64,000 nt of DNA from Neoconidiobolus thromboides FSU 785 (GCA_025603075.1 MU626376.1:1-64000), one strand, 5' to 3'; positions 34,538 to 45,833 are shown, counted from the first letter of the stretch. Program-made: numbers and translations. The notes: generated by a model not told the origin, from the sequence alone.

Positions 34538-35746
34538 ATGTACAATCAAAATGATAATAATGTTACTTTAAGTCCCCCACCACTCGCATATAATCGAAGA
34601 CCTTCAAATTCGAGTTCCAACTTATCAGTTAATTCACAAAGTTCAAACAAATCACCTATTACGCCAACTACTGACAAGCTAGATTCTAATGTAAGTACAG
34701 AAAGTACTGAAACTAGTAGTCCTAAAAGTACCACTAAGAAAACCAAAGGCTTTTTATCTAGTTTATGGTCTTCTTTTATACCAAAAAGAGAAGAAAAAGA
34801 AATGTATGAGGGTCCTATTTTAGAATCGAATTATGAAATTAAAAAAAGAATAATAGCTAGAGGATCCACTGGATTAATCGGTTTAGTGACTTCATTAAAG
34901 GAAGGGAATTCCGGAAAAGTAATGATTGTTAAACGATTTTCAAAGCCTCGATGGGGAGAAACTTATAAAGACATAGAACAAAGAGTAGGCAATGAATATT
35001 GTATATCGTCAGCTCTAAATCATAAGAATATTGTCAAAGTTTATGATTTGGTAAAAGATAGTAATTCTCATTGGTGTCAAATTATGGAATATTGTTCAGG
35101 TGGTGATATGTGCCATATAATATCAAATGGTATTTTAAATAAGCCAGAAGCCAATTGTTGTTTTAAACAACTATTAAATGGGATCAAATACTTGCATGAA
35201 ACTGGTATTGCACATTGTGATATTAAACCAGAAAACTTAGTCATGGATAGAAATTGTGTACTAAAAATAACAGATTTTGGTTGTGCTGTTTCTTTTTGTT
35301 CTGGTTTTAATACCCCTTGTGATGTAGTTATGGGTATCCGTGGGTCATTACCTTATATGGCCCCTGAAATGATTACTAAAACTTCAGATTCTGATAAAGG
35401 ATATGATGCTAGACTCATCGATGTTTGGTCTTGTGCTATAGCTTATTTAACGATGATTAATTTAAGAATACCATTTAGTAAAGCCGATGAACAAGACAGA
35501 AGTTATAAAGAATACATTAACACAAGGTTTGATAGTAAAAAATGTAAGATATTTGAAAAGCTTAATAAAGATGCTAGGGAAGTTATTGTAAAAATGCTTG
35601 AACCTAGCCCTAATTTTAGAAGTGGCCTTAAGGAGATTATGGACTCAAACTGGTTCAACTACTTAGAAGTTTGTGAATATGGTCAATCTAAAAGTAGTCA
35701 TCATCAACATTTTGCTTGCGATTATCGACCTGGAAATTGTCATTAA
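34538..35746 (+). CDS. Ser/Thr protein kinase, HAL4/HAL5-like (402 aa)
   Basis: The N-terminal 85 residues are Ser/Thr-rich and low-complexity; the kinase domain is about 97-368. Motifs: Gly-loop variant ARGSTGLIG (107-115), VKRF Lys K132, catalytic loop HCDIKPENL (H226, D228, N233), metal-binding DFG at 246-248, and the activation segment ending GSLPYMAPEM. All phosphotransfer residues are present, so it should be active, but the HRD arginine is Cys (a non-RD kinase) and the Gly loop lacks its first Gly. The layout (disordered N-terminus, C-terminal kinase) and wording resemble the fungal HAL/NPR group, which regulates potassium and nutrient transporters at the membrane. The exact orthologue is uncertain. 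No intron; the 20 residues after the kinase core are His/Cys-rich. Confidence 0.85.
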   Translation: MYNQNDNNVTLSPPPLAYNRRPSNSSSNLSVNSQSSNKSPITPTTDKLDSNVSTESTETSSPKSTTKKTKGFLSSLWSSFIPKREEKEMYEGPILESNYEIKKRIIARGSTGLIGLVTSLKEGNSGKVMIVKRFSKPRWGETYKDIEQRVGNEYCISSALNHKNIVKVYDLVKDSNSHWCQIMEYCSGGDMCHIISNGILNKPEANCCFKQLLNGIKYLHETGIAHCDIKPENLVMDRNCVLKITDFGCAVSFCSGFNTPCDVVMGIRGSLPYMAPEMITKTSDSDKGYDARLIDVWSCAIAYLTMINLRIPFSKADEQDRSYKEYINTRFDSKKCKIFEKLNKDAREVIVKMLEPSPNFRSGLKEIMDSNWFNYLEVCEYGQSKSSHHQHFACDYRPGNCH

Positions 35747-36261
35747 AACCAATGTTAATTTTGTAACTTGTTCAATTTTTTTGTAATTATTTAATAGAAC
35801 TAAAATTAAATAATAATTTATTGACTCAATAATATTTACTTATCCTGTTATGTCTATATTCATCGATTTATTATCATTTGTTTTATTAATAAATAGTGTT
35901 ATTTTTAAATATTCTGGTCATTTATATTTTGTTGATATTTGCTTTTTATATCTTGTTATTCCAACTTGGCTTAGATTACATAAACTATTTAGTCAAATAG
36001 TCAAATAAAAATTGTCGACTAACAATTAAATTTGAACAAGTATTATTTAAAGTTAACAAAACAAAGCTCTTTAATTGGTACTTTTTACACTCCTTTAATC
36101 ACGCTTCATTTATGACGTAATTGACATTAACTGAGTTCATAAAATAAGGAGCTAGTTTTTAAGTATTTTAGTTATATAAGAGAAACTTCGATATTTGATG
36201 TGAGTAGTTTATGTAAAACTGATATATTAAAAATAAATAACATTGATCTTATTAGTTAGCA
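35747..36261. other. Intergenic region between the kinase and RRM genes
   Basis: AT-rich, no gene seen; holds the kinase 3' end and the RRM gene promoter. Confidence 0.6.
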
Positions 36262-37855
36262 ATGGGGGATAATACCGAATTTAACATATATGATGATGTA
36301 GGTTTTGATGCAGAAGGGTTGGAGGATCTAGTAAAATTAAATACAAATATTTGATTAAGATTAACGACTAAATTAATAATAGGATAATACTTATGATGAG
36401 CCAGCAGTTTTTAAATATGAGAAAGAGGAAAAGCCAGATATACAAGAAACTACAAAGGTGATTTGTGTTTTTTAATTTTACAAACTTTTTACAGCTAGCT
36501 TAAAATTTCTTGTTTTCATTCTTCTTTATTTTTCTTTAATTATATTATTTTATTCATCTTATTTTCCCTTCATTTATCGGCTTATTATAGCCCACTACAT
36601 CCACCTTAGACCAACCTTTGAGTACCCATGCTTCATATAATGACAAGAAAGAGATGAATGTTTCTAATGATAGAAAGCATTCTTATCCCAGTAATACCTC
36701 ACAGAACGACTATAATCGCGATCAAAACAGATCATATAATTCTAATCAATCACACTCTCAACATCATAATGGTAGTTTAATTTAACAGTTAATAAATGAA
36801 TATTCATACTAAATTTGTAGAATCGCCTCAAAATCATACTTTTGTAAGAGGCTCAGTTTCAGCAGCTCTACACCTTGGAAATTTGCATTGGGTAAACTAA
36901 ATATACTAACCTATTTATAGATTATTTTTATAATTAAATTTTTTATATTAACTATTTTGAATTAGTGGATTACTGAAGATGATATACGCAAAATAGTTAG
37001 CGCCATTGTGGATGAGAGATCTTTAGTCAATTTAACATTTCAAGAGTTAAGAGTTAATGGAAAATCTAGAGGCTTGGCTTATTTACAATTTAAGGATCCA
37101 GAGACTTGTAAAATTGTTAAAGAAAAATTAGAAAACTAGTAAGTTGAAAGTTCAATTTTATATCAAAGGTTGAAACATGTTTATTTAGTCCTATCGATGG
37201 TCGTAATTGTACAACTAATTATACAGCTGTAACTACTCATCCTTTTAAAGCATCAAATAATAGTATGTTTTAGTATATCATTTATTCTTTTTTATTAATC
37301 ATTTAATTAGCTAATGGACGTCAAAAGGATAACAATGGACAAAACCAAAACAATATACGTAATCGTACGAATGTTAGCAATAATAACAACCAAAACCAAT
37401 CCAACTCAGGATATCAGCAGCGTAATCGAGTTCATAATAATAATAACCTAAACCAAGGTAGCAGTTATGGGCAATTAAACGGTATTTCACAAAATGCAGG
37501 AGGTTCTTATATAGGAAATTCAACTTCTAACAACTGGAATCAACAAGGAACTAGTGGTACAAGAGATGTTTCAAACAATAGTTATGGGGATGTAAACTTG
37601 GGAAACAATAATCATCGTTATAATTCAAGTGTTCAAAGTAATCATAGTTATAACGGATCAAATGATAGATATAACTCACATAACAATTTAAATCCTAACC
37701 GCAATCAAGGTTATAACCATGGTCAACATAGAGATGAATATAATAATAAGTAAGTTACTAACTATAACCTGTTTTTTGTATTGAGTTTAATATTGTATTT
37801 AAGGCGAAGCTTAGCCAATGATAATTCCCGTAGTTCACGTCGTCGATATGATTAA
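36262..37855 (+). CDS. RRM RNA-binding protein, CFIm68/CPSF6-like (8 exons, 377 aa)
   Basis: Exons 36262-36330, 36383-36457, 36591-36771, 36821-36891, 36966-37138, 37189-37262, 37311-37749, 37804-37855; GT-AG introns of 48-133 bases, all in frame (1134 nt). Intron 4 holds a perfect TACTAAC branch site. One RRM at about 123-195: RNP2-like LHLGNLHWW (125-133) then ITEDDIR, and RNP1-like KSRGLAYLQF (165-174). The WW before T/I-E-D-D-I is characteristic of the RRM of the 68-kDa subunit of cleavage factor Im (CPSF6/7), which binds CFIm25 and directs 3'-end choice. The acidic N-terminus (NIYDDVGFDAEG) also fits. The C-terminal half is Asn/Tyr/Gln/Gly/Ser-rich and prion-like, ending RSSRRRYD, a minimal RS-like tail. 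Most likely a nuclear pre-mRNA 3'-processing factor. Confidence 0.85.
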
Positions 37856-39797
37856 GTTTTTAAAAAATAGGAACTCAATTATTTAAGTGTTAACTTTACC
37901 ATCTGTCAGCTTAAGCCTAAGCCTTAAAGTCTATTTTTTAAGGATAATTTATTTCACCTCCATTTTTTATAATAATACTATTTTTATTGAGCTTACATTT
38001 TTTATTACCTTCATTCTATTTCCGAAACTTAATTAATTATCTTGTTTTCTTTTAATTTGATGTTCTAATAAATTTAAGTGCGTTGCGCAGACACTGCTGT
38101 TGATTTGGAAGTCAGGGCTATAAAAATGAGTTGTTTAAAATACAACTTAAAAGAATGGCATTTTGAAGTGATATAGTTTCACTTAAAGTAAGCAAGATTT
38201 TTCCTGGGTTGGAATAATTCAATAAGAAAGTTATAGTTAAATAAGTATAACGCTACTATTGTAAATTGATTTATCATTTTAAAGTCAAATTGCTCCCTGT
38301 TTTATTTATAAAACTTCTTTATATTATTTTATTCAACAATTTTCGATTTTAAAGACCCCTGTAGTGGAACTATTAAGTGACTAAAGCCTCCAACTACTAA
38401 CCATATTCTTCTAAAGGCCTTGAATTTAAGTCTTAGTATAAGTCAGGAAAAGTCAGCTTCTTAAATCAATGATATTTTGATGCCTATTTTAATAGCTTTG
38501 ACAAATTTAAGTAAAAAACACATATTAATAGCTTTTATTGAAGGTTTCAGTAAAGCTTTAGAAAACTTTGGTAAAATTTCAATATTGCTTTAAAGTATTT
38601 GTTAGTTCTGATAAACTAGTTAAGTCTCAAGTTATCCGGAAGCGTTTTGGAATTAAAGTACCATCTACTTTTATTTAAACTCTTCAAACCTACAAGTGGG
38701 AAAGATTATTGGGTTCAACCCCTACCCTTCCAGAACGCTCTCGTTGATGCATGAGTTCCTTAGGTTAGCTGATTTAAGCTTTTATTTTTTATGCCAATAA
38801 ACTAGACACTTAGAGTTAATCCCTTTCAGAGAAAAAAGTGCTCTATTTAAGGATTGGTAACAGCCCCTCCGATCCTTTTTTAGAGGGATGCTATTAACTG
38901 AACTAAAATTAAAGCAGAAGTTTATAAAAATCAAGGTATAGAATTGTTCAAAATTTGTGAGATAATATTATAATATTGATCACTACTATAGTTAACGGAT
39001 GTTAAGGAATTAATAAATAGCTAATTGATTATATTGGTGGAATAGCTCATTAAATATTGTTAGTATGAGAAAGCAAATATTTATAAATCAGTGTTATTTA
39101 AGTTTTAAACTTTCTATTAAAAGACAAAAGTTTGAATCATTAAAAAAAGAACTATTGTTAAATTATATATCATATTTAGTTTAATGTTTGTATTAAGGCG
39201 ACAAACTTCTATCCAATAACTTTGGTGTTCTCACAATATATGAAATTCTAAACAATTGAAGTCATTTACTAAGTATAAATTGATAACCGCTTGAAGTAAA
39301 CAGCAAATTAATGTACAATAGAGGGCTAAGATATAAGAACATAATATTACATTTATAAGTTTTGAATTGAACTTAAAGGTCATAAGCTTCTAAAAAAAGA
39401 CAAAAATGATACAAGGCTTTTTCGAAAGTTCCCATGCATTTTTAAGCAGCGTTGAAAATAATTTGCATACACCAAAATGTACAAAATTAGCTGCAAATAA
39501 TTTTCCTAGAATTTCTAAACTTTAATATATTTGAATTTTATATATCTGACAGATACGAAACCATTTTCCATTCAACGAAATATACATAATTTATTAAAAA
39601 GCCTTGTATAAACCTAAGCTTAATATCGAATATTGAAATGTATTATTTTTAATATTCATAATTTATAATTCCAAACTTTACTTTAGGTAGAAGGAATATT
39701 ATTTAAATATTCTATTTCAATATATGAAAATATAATTATAGAACAATTGTCTTATAACTATTATATTTGCAATCATGAAGAAAATGAAGCAAAAGCC
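37856..39797. other. Intergenic region upstream of the deacetylase pair
   Basis: About 1.9 kb with a somewhat GC-richer patch around 38690-38890 that may be an old element remnant; no gene, tRNA or MITE could be supported. Confidence 0.5.
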
Positions 39798-39805
39798 TAT
39801 AAAAA
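39798..39805 (+). promoter_or_regulatory. TATA box of deacetylase gene 1
   Basis: TATAAAAA about 110 bp upstream of the start at 39912. Confidence 0.5.
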
Positions 39806-39911
39806 CCCTCGGATCCCACCTCAATAATACCATAGAATATTTTCTATTAATTGTTGATTGATTGATACTACTTTGTAATAAATTTAACTCTAATTATTGA
39901 CTAATTAAAAA

Positions 39912-40616
39912 ATGAAATTCGTTAGCTTATTCTTTGTGATCTTTGTCGACTCCTTCTTACAGATTGTAACCTCCCAGATGATTACTCAATGTACTCAAAA
40001 TGGTGTATTTGCTTTAACTTTTGATGATGGTGTAACTCAATATAGCGAACAGATGCTAGATATCTTAAAAGAAAAAGGCGTTAAGGCTACTTTCTTTTAT
40101 ATTGGTTCTAACTTAGAATCCGATAAACAGAAAAAAACAGCTAAACGTGCTTTTGATGAAGGTCATCAGATTGCTTCCCACACTTGGAGTCATCCTGAGT
40201 TATCAAAATTATCTGCTGGAAAAGTAAAAGAAGAAATGCAAAAAACAGAGGATAATATTGAGGAAGCTATTGGAAAGAAAGTCCGATATATGAGAAATCC
40301 ATTTTTAGATTCTAGTGAAGCAGTTGATAATATCTTAAGAGGGATGGATTATATTCAAGTTGGCGTTAATTTAGATACCTTTGATTGGAAAGTGAAAGAT
40401 ATTGACCCAGATAGAATTTTCTCAATAATTGATGATACTATGAAAACAGTCGATGTTAATACTCAATCATTTATCTCTCTACAACATGATTTAACGGACC
40501 CTAAAGTAGCTAAAATTAGCGAAATCATTGATTTAGTTCGTTCTAAAAACTTTAGATTTGTTACTTCGGAAGAATGTTTGGACAAAGGACCTGCTTATAG
40601 AGATTTTTTTACTTAG
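39912..40616 (+). CDS. Secreted polysaccharide (chitin) deacetylase 1, CE4 family (234 aa)
   Basis: Signal peptide about 1-21 (MKFVSLFFVIFVDSFLQIVT), then a single NodB/CE4 domain. Motif 1 is TFDDG (D38 base, D39 metal), motif 2 is HTWSHP (H90 and H94 metal ligands), motif 3 is RNPF (128-131, normally RxPY), motif 4 is around DTFDW (155-159), and motif 5 is LQHD with the catalytic H192. It should remove acetyl groups from chitin or a related wall polymer outside the cell. The frame ends right after the domain (GPAYRDFFT). Its neighbour at 44084 continues there with a Ser/Thr-rich tail, and a decayed tail can still be read beyond this stop, after an extra T in a run of seven. The enzyme domain itself is intact. 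Close tandem paralogue 3.5 kb downstream. Confidence 0.92.
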   Translation: MKFVSLFFVIFVDSFLQIVTSQMITQCTQNGVFALTFDDGVTQYSEQMLDILKEKGVKATFFYIGSNLESDKQKKTAKRAFDEGHQIASHTWSHPELSKLSAGKVKEEMQKTEDNIEEAIGKKVRYMRNPFLDSSEAVDNILRGMDYIQVGVNLDTFDWKVKDIDPDRIFSIIDDTMKTVDVNTQSFISLQHDLTDPKVAKISEIIDLVRSKNFRFVTSEECLDKGPAYRDFFT

Positions 40617-40896
40617 TCCCTCTGTTCAAGTAATTCAAGAACAAACTGTTCCTCAATTTCAGGCTGGTGTCGATGCTTTAGTTACTCAAGAACAAGGTGT
40701 TGTTCAATAATAAGCTACTTCTCAGGAGCAAGCTTTTCTAGCACTTGAGGACTCTCAAGCTAACAATGATTGCAGTGAAGATGAGACGAAGGAGATCCGA
40801 TTAAGAAAACTTAACTATTGTAAACATAGCAGACCAACTCAAACTCATAAACCGCATCCTAAAGGGTTACCAACTTCTATTACAAGTATTTGTTAG
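40617..40896 (+). pseudogene. Decayed C-terminal tail of deacetylase 1
   Basis: Starting after the stop at 40614-40616, a +1-shifted frame reads LSPSVQVIQEQTVPQFQAG and VDALVTQEQGVVQ, then two stops (TAATAA near 40707-40714), then ATSQEQAFLALEDSQAN and later KHSRPTQTHKPHPKGLPTSI before a final stop. The end resembles the tail of the paralogue (KPHGSRKCKPTSIPKRN). The tail is thus lost by one frameshift and two stops while the catalytic domain stays open. Confidence 0.7.
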
Positions 40897-41067
40897 CCGT
40901 AATTAAAGTTTAGTTTATCATACTTTTGTTTTTGGATTGTTTAAATTGTTTTTATATAAGTTAATACATATACTTTAATATAGTAAGATATCAATGTCTT
41001 TGGTTGGATGTTTATAGTCTTTCAAATAGCCTTTATGGTATTTGTACAAACCTTTCTCGATAATAAT

Positions 41068-41166
41068 TGGGGATGTTTTTTTTTATTTCATTACTTTTTC
41101 CATTTTTAAGCGTTATTTGAGCGAAAAGATTTTTGGTAAATTCTTAAACAAAAAAATACATTCCCA
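41068..41166 (-). repeat. MITE family A, copy 14 (reverse)
   Basis: Reverse copy, TGGGGATGTTTTTTTTTAT to AAAAATACATTCCCA. Confidence 0.87.
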
Positions 41167-41367
41167 TTATTTGGAAAAAGTGGTTAAATTTATAACATAC
41201 GTTTAATTAATATACATTTTATAGAAAATTATATTTATGATACCATTAGTTGTAAATACTTTATACATATCAAAAGGAAAAAACCTTACATAATCAACTA
41301 CTAATTTATTGAAAACTATCAAAATTGAATTTTATTACAAATAGCATTAATACTCTAAAAATAAAAC

Positions 41368-41465
41368 AGGAGAATATATTTTTCTGTTTAAGAACTTTAC
41401 TAACAATTTTTCTGCACGAATAGCACTTAAAAGATAGAAAAGTGATAAAGCCAAAAAACACCGCA
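41368..41465 (+). repeat. MITE family A, copy 15
   Basis: Forward copy with diverged ends, CAGGAGAATATATTTTTCTG to AAAAAACACCGCA. Confidence 0.82.
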
Positions 41466-43989
41466 TATAATATTTAGATTTAAAAAACTAAAACTGAGGT
41501 AAATAAATAGCTAGAGGCCAAATCCTTAGAGTTATAAAGTTTAGCACTACTTAACTTAATGTATTTAAAAGGATGATTAGATATTTTACGAAAGTAGTGT
41601 CAGTATCTCGACTGTTAAAATCTTTTTACTTCAGAATAAACGTGAGCTACCCAAAACCTCTATTACCAAGCCTTATAATATTTTCAAAATTTTATTAATG
41701 TCAGACCTTTATAAAAGTCTAAAATACTTGTTCAGAATTCGCTAGTTGTAAGATAAAACTATGCAATTATCTTGGTAAAAAGGAAAAAATAGTTAATATG
41801 TTCAAATATTTGGAAAAGTTCAAACACTTTGTTAAACATATGACAATATACATATATAAAACAACTTAAAATAAAGCCGTTTTAGAGTAACTTATTTTAA
41901 AAAGTGACAATTAAATATAATTAAGGTCATATAATGAAATCTTAAAATACTTTAAAAAATTCAATCATAAAAATGTGGTTTTAAATGTAACAGCTTTTAA
42001 GTTTATTTTATTTTGTAGTAACTATTTTACTTTTAAATTGATTTATAACAAAATATAAAAATCACATAACAGATGTTTTATAAATTTTTCATATGTAAAA
42101 ATCACTATATTTATGATATATTAATTTCAACTCTTATTGAAATTTAAGTCATATCTTTAAAACTACTTTTGTAATTCTATATGAATGCTACTCTCTCATT
42201 CCAAAGGATTTTTCTTAGTTTTTGGCAAATTGAAAATCTTATCAACAGGAATCAAGTTTCTTAATCTTGCCTCTCTTGATACAAGGGTTTCAATGGTAAA
42301 TGACTATCCTGTTCTTTCACCTCAAAGCTTTTCCGTAACTCTAATTCCTTTCTCTTTTCTTACTTTTGCCTTTATCTCTTTGGAATCCACCTTTTGTTGC
42401 TAGTTCCTCTTTTTATTGTTATCTTATTATGGTTCTTTATATGAAGCAAGGCACTTTCCAGTTCAGGTAAGGATAAAAGCTCTTTCAAATTGATTGCTTT
42501 TAACCTACTAACTTATTTGAAATTTAATGTTATTCTTAAATGCCTACTACGACCCAATTGAATTATTTCTTCCCTGCTTTTTTCAAACATAACCAACCTG
42601 GTATCTAACTACTTTCACTGTTGTTACCCTATTTAATGTGTACTTTTTATAAGGGTATATACCACCACTTTACTAAGGGTTTAATATCATTATCTAATAA
42701 AGATAGTTCTATGACTATAAATAATATTTTTTATCAACGTTAGACGGTATCTTATTTCAAGTCAGAATTCTCTAAAGACTTTAGCGAATAATAATGCTAA
42801 CTTGGTATTTACTCAGTAAGGTTGTGATTTAACTAAATATTTGAAGAAAATATTCCTATCTCAGTACCTGGTTTAAGCTCTTAATTTTTGATATACTACT
42901 TTAAAATGATTTAATATCAAAAAGCTTATTTAGAGTTTGGATGTTTATTGATTTACCTTTACTGTAATATATTCCTTTGGTTATCATGCTTTTGCTTTAT
43001 TAAATTTAGGTATACCTTTAAACAAAAATTCATGATAATAATCCCATATTTATGATAGCTTGTAATATCATAAGTGAAAAGTCCAATATCATTGAAAAAG
43101 ACACCAACAGTTTTCGAAAAACATACGTTCTGAAAATAGTAAAAATTATAACTTAATCAATTGCCTTCAATATTTTATTAATTTAGGCAATGGGAACAAA
43201 TGCCAGGGATATGCTATTGGATTAAATTTTCAAGTGGTTTTGATTTAAGTTATACATTATTTAAGTTCTCAAAGATATTTCGCAGTTTATATAAATAATA
43301 AAAGAAAAGTTCATATGAGAATAGATTATGTCACTTGAAAACCATATAATCACCAAATAGTGTTGGCTTGTGGTATATACTATCATAAGATATCATCAAA
43401 ATAAACCTTATATGATTGCTCAAATAAAAGTTCTCTGAAGCATCATACCATTCTTAAAGAATATATTTTTATGAGTATTTTTAATGTTGTTTTATTGGAT
43501 AATATGTGGGAAATACTAAAGACGAGAATTTCGAAGATTATGTACCACTTTAAATGGGGCCTTTCAAGAACACACTTAGGCAGCATGTTTTTCATACATA
43601 ACTTAAACCTTATTTATGTTGAAAGTATGTAGAACATTGTCTTTTCACCTAAAATGGGACTTAATATGCTTGTCATCTTTAAAACTGTGAACATATTAAA
43701 GGAGTCTGGTTTTATCAATAAACCTAAAGTATGGTATTCTTTTTATTAATAAATTCTCAAGGATTACACTTAGAACTAGCTACTCACTAGTTGATATAAA
43801 AATATACTTTATCTATTTAATTATGGCTTTAGTTTTATCTTTTTGTCCAAATAACTCTTCCTTAATAGGGATATAATTATTAATTTTCCTGTGCATAAAT
43901 AAATAATATTCTGTACCAATATGTACTAAATTTGATTGGTATTTCTAGAGTTATATATAATTGTAACATTTTTAATCACATCAATATAG

Positions 43990-43997
43990 TATAAATA
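43990..43997 (+). promoter_or_regulatory. TATA box of deacetylase gene 2
   Basis: TATAAATA about 90 bp upstream of the start at 44084, at about the same distance as in paralogue 1. Confidence 0.5.
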
Positions 43998-44083
43998 GCT
44001 ATACCGAGCACTATTTTCCTTTGGAAATCATTTATTAATTAATTTCTTTTAACATATCACTATTAGCATCCTTAATCTAAATC

Positions 44084-45079
44084 ATGAAGTTCTTTACTAT
44101 TACTCCTGTATTACTCATTAGTTCTATCTTCCAATCCATTAGTTCACAGTCTATTTCCAAATGTACCCAAAATGGTGTATTTGCTTTAACTTTTGATGAT
44201 GGTGTTACAGACTATACTGGTGAAATGTTGGATATATTGAAGGTGAAAGGTGTTAAAGCTACTTTTTTCTATATTGGTTCTAACCTTGAATCTGAGGATC
44301 ACAAAGTGATTGCTAAACGTGCTTTTGATGAAGGCCACCAAATCGCTTCTCATACTTGGACCCATCCTTCACTCACTTCTTTATCTCCTGAAGAAGTAAA
44401 AAATGAAATGAAAAAGACCGAAGACGTCCTTGAGAAAACTATTGGAAAGAAAGTGAGATATATGAGAAGCCCATACCTTGCATCTAATGATGCAGTAAAT
44501 GCTTTATTGAAAGGAATGGATTATGTTCAAGTTGGAGTTAATTTAGATAGTAACGACTGGAAACATAGAGATACTGCACCACAAAAGATTTTTGACGCTT
44601 TCAAAGATGCTATGAATGCCCCAGGAGTTGAATCCCAATCTTTTATCTCTTTACAACATGACTTGACTAACCCTTCAGTAGCTAAAATTGGAGAAATCAT
44701 TGATTTAGTTCGTTCTAAAAATTTCAGGTTTGTTACTGTCGAAGAATGTTTAAGAAAGGGCCCAGCCTATAGGGATTCCCAAGCTACTCCATCTATTACA
44801 TCTACTCCATCCAGTACATCTACTCCATCCAGTACATCTACTCCATCCAGTACATCTACTACATCCAGTACATCTACTCCATCCAGTACATCTACTCCAT
44901 CCAGTACATCTACTCCATCCAGTACATCTCTATCCAGTACATCTACTCCATCCAGTACATCTACTCAATCTGTTCCTTTAAACCAAGGTAAACCCCAAGG
45001 TGAAAAATATGAAGTTATTACACCAAAACCTCATGGTTCTCGTAAATGTAAACCTACCTCTATTCCAAAACGTAATTAA
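44084..45079 (+). CDS. Secreted chitin deacetylase 2 with Ser/Thr-Pro repeat tail, CE4 family (331 aa)
   Basis: Signal peptide 1-21, CE4 domain in the same register as paralogue 1: TFDDG (D38, D39), HTWTHP (H90, H94), RSPY (128-131, canonical), DSNDW (155-159), LQHD (H192). Unlike paralogue 1 it continues into a repeat tail (about 235-293) of six-residue units TPSSTS, probably heavily O-mannosylated and acting as a wall-spanning stalk, and ends with a basic segment (KPHGSRKCKPTSIPKRN). No GPI signal is seen. Expected role: extracellular deacetylation of nascent chitin in the wall, downstream of the chitin synthase encoded in the same window (functional link is inference). No intron. Confidence 0.94.
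   Translation: MKFFTITPVLLISSIFQSISSQSISKCTQNGVFALTFDDGVTDYTGEMLDILKVKGVKATFFYIGSNLESEDHKVIAKRAFDEGHQIASHTWTHPSLTSLSPEEVKNEMKKTEDVLEKTIGKKVRYMRSPYLASNDAVNALLKGMDYVQVGVNLDSNDWKHRDTAPQKIFDAFKDAMNAPGVESQSFISLQHDLTNPSVAKIGEIIDLVRSKNFRFVTVEECLRKGPAYRDSQATPSITSTPSSTSTPSSTSTPSSTSTTSSTSTPSSTSTPSSTSTPSSTSLSSTSTPSSTSTQSVPLNQGKPQGEKYEVITPKPHGSRKCKPTSIPKRN
44786..44962 (+). repeat. 18-bp coding tandem repeat (ACTCCATCCAGTACATCT)n
   Basis: Ten units: nine of 18 bp and one of 15 bp, nearly identical, encoding TPSSTS. The first unit reads TPSITS, another TTSSTS, and the short one LSSTS. High identity suggests recent slippage and length polymorphism. Confidence 0.95.
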
Positions 45080-45833
45080 TATGTTATAAATAATTTGTAA
45101 TGTAGATTTGATTAATTTTATTTTGACTTCTTATCATGTAAAATAAAAATATAACACATAATACAATACACTAAAAAGCATTTTCAATTGCTAAAATATA
45201 CCAAACACTATTCATATTTTAACTGGATTGCTGATTAGATTATAGTCTAATAAATTTGCCCTTTAATATAATGGGTAAAGTTATATATCCAAGTTTACTT
45301 GTCACGCTTCATTATGTGAGATCGATTTCTAACTTTCTTTTATCGTATGTTGACAACATCACAATATTTTAATGCTAAGCTTTCAAAAGTCAATAATTAT
45401 AAAGGAGTTTTTCACTTAATTGGAGTAACTGATTTTCAATATTCTTCACAAAAGAATTGTAGAATCTTCATGAATTTTATGTTCATCAATAAAGCAAATA
45501 TCGTCTGCATTATATTTAAATACTGTTTAATTATATAGCGCATATACAAATGGGCTATAAATTCCCTATATTTTAAGACAAATTTAGAGTATAAATCTAT
45601 AGTATTTTTAAAAACAAAAGGGGGGATTAAAGCATCAAATCAGAAAGGATGAAGAAAGAATAGAAAACACATTTTTCTATAAAAACTTGTTTAGATTTTA
45701 TACACAAGAACCATTCATATATCGCACAGGAATTAGATACTTTAACACAATTCAATTGGTAGAGATTTTATTAAATGATTGCATGAGTATAAGTGGAAAC
45801 TGATTTGTGATTTAAGATTATTATTATACTATA

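Larger units (their letters stand above)
40897..43989. other. Intergenic region between the two deacetylase genes
   Basis: Contains MITE copies 14 and 15. Between 42180 and 43750 base composition is patchy and several short frames (for example 42185-42403) occur; an eroded retroelement is possible but no motif is readable. Confidence 0.5.

Noticed and set aside
38690-38760. Possible tRNA B-box (GGGTTCAACCCC)
   Set aside because: Acceptor, D and anticodon arms could not be folded around it.
42185-43750. Retrotransposon relic between the deacetylase genes
   Set aside because: Short translated pieces gave vague impressions only; no reverse transcriptase, integrase or LTR motif could be read.
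44786-44962. CRISPR-like regular repeats
   Set aside because: Direct 18-bp coding tandem without spacers, in frame inside a eukaryotic gene.
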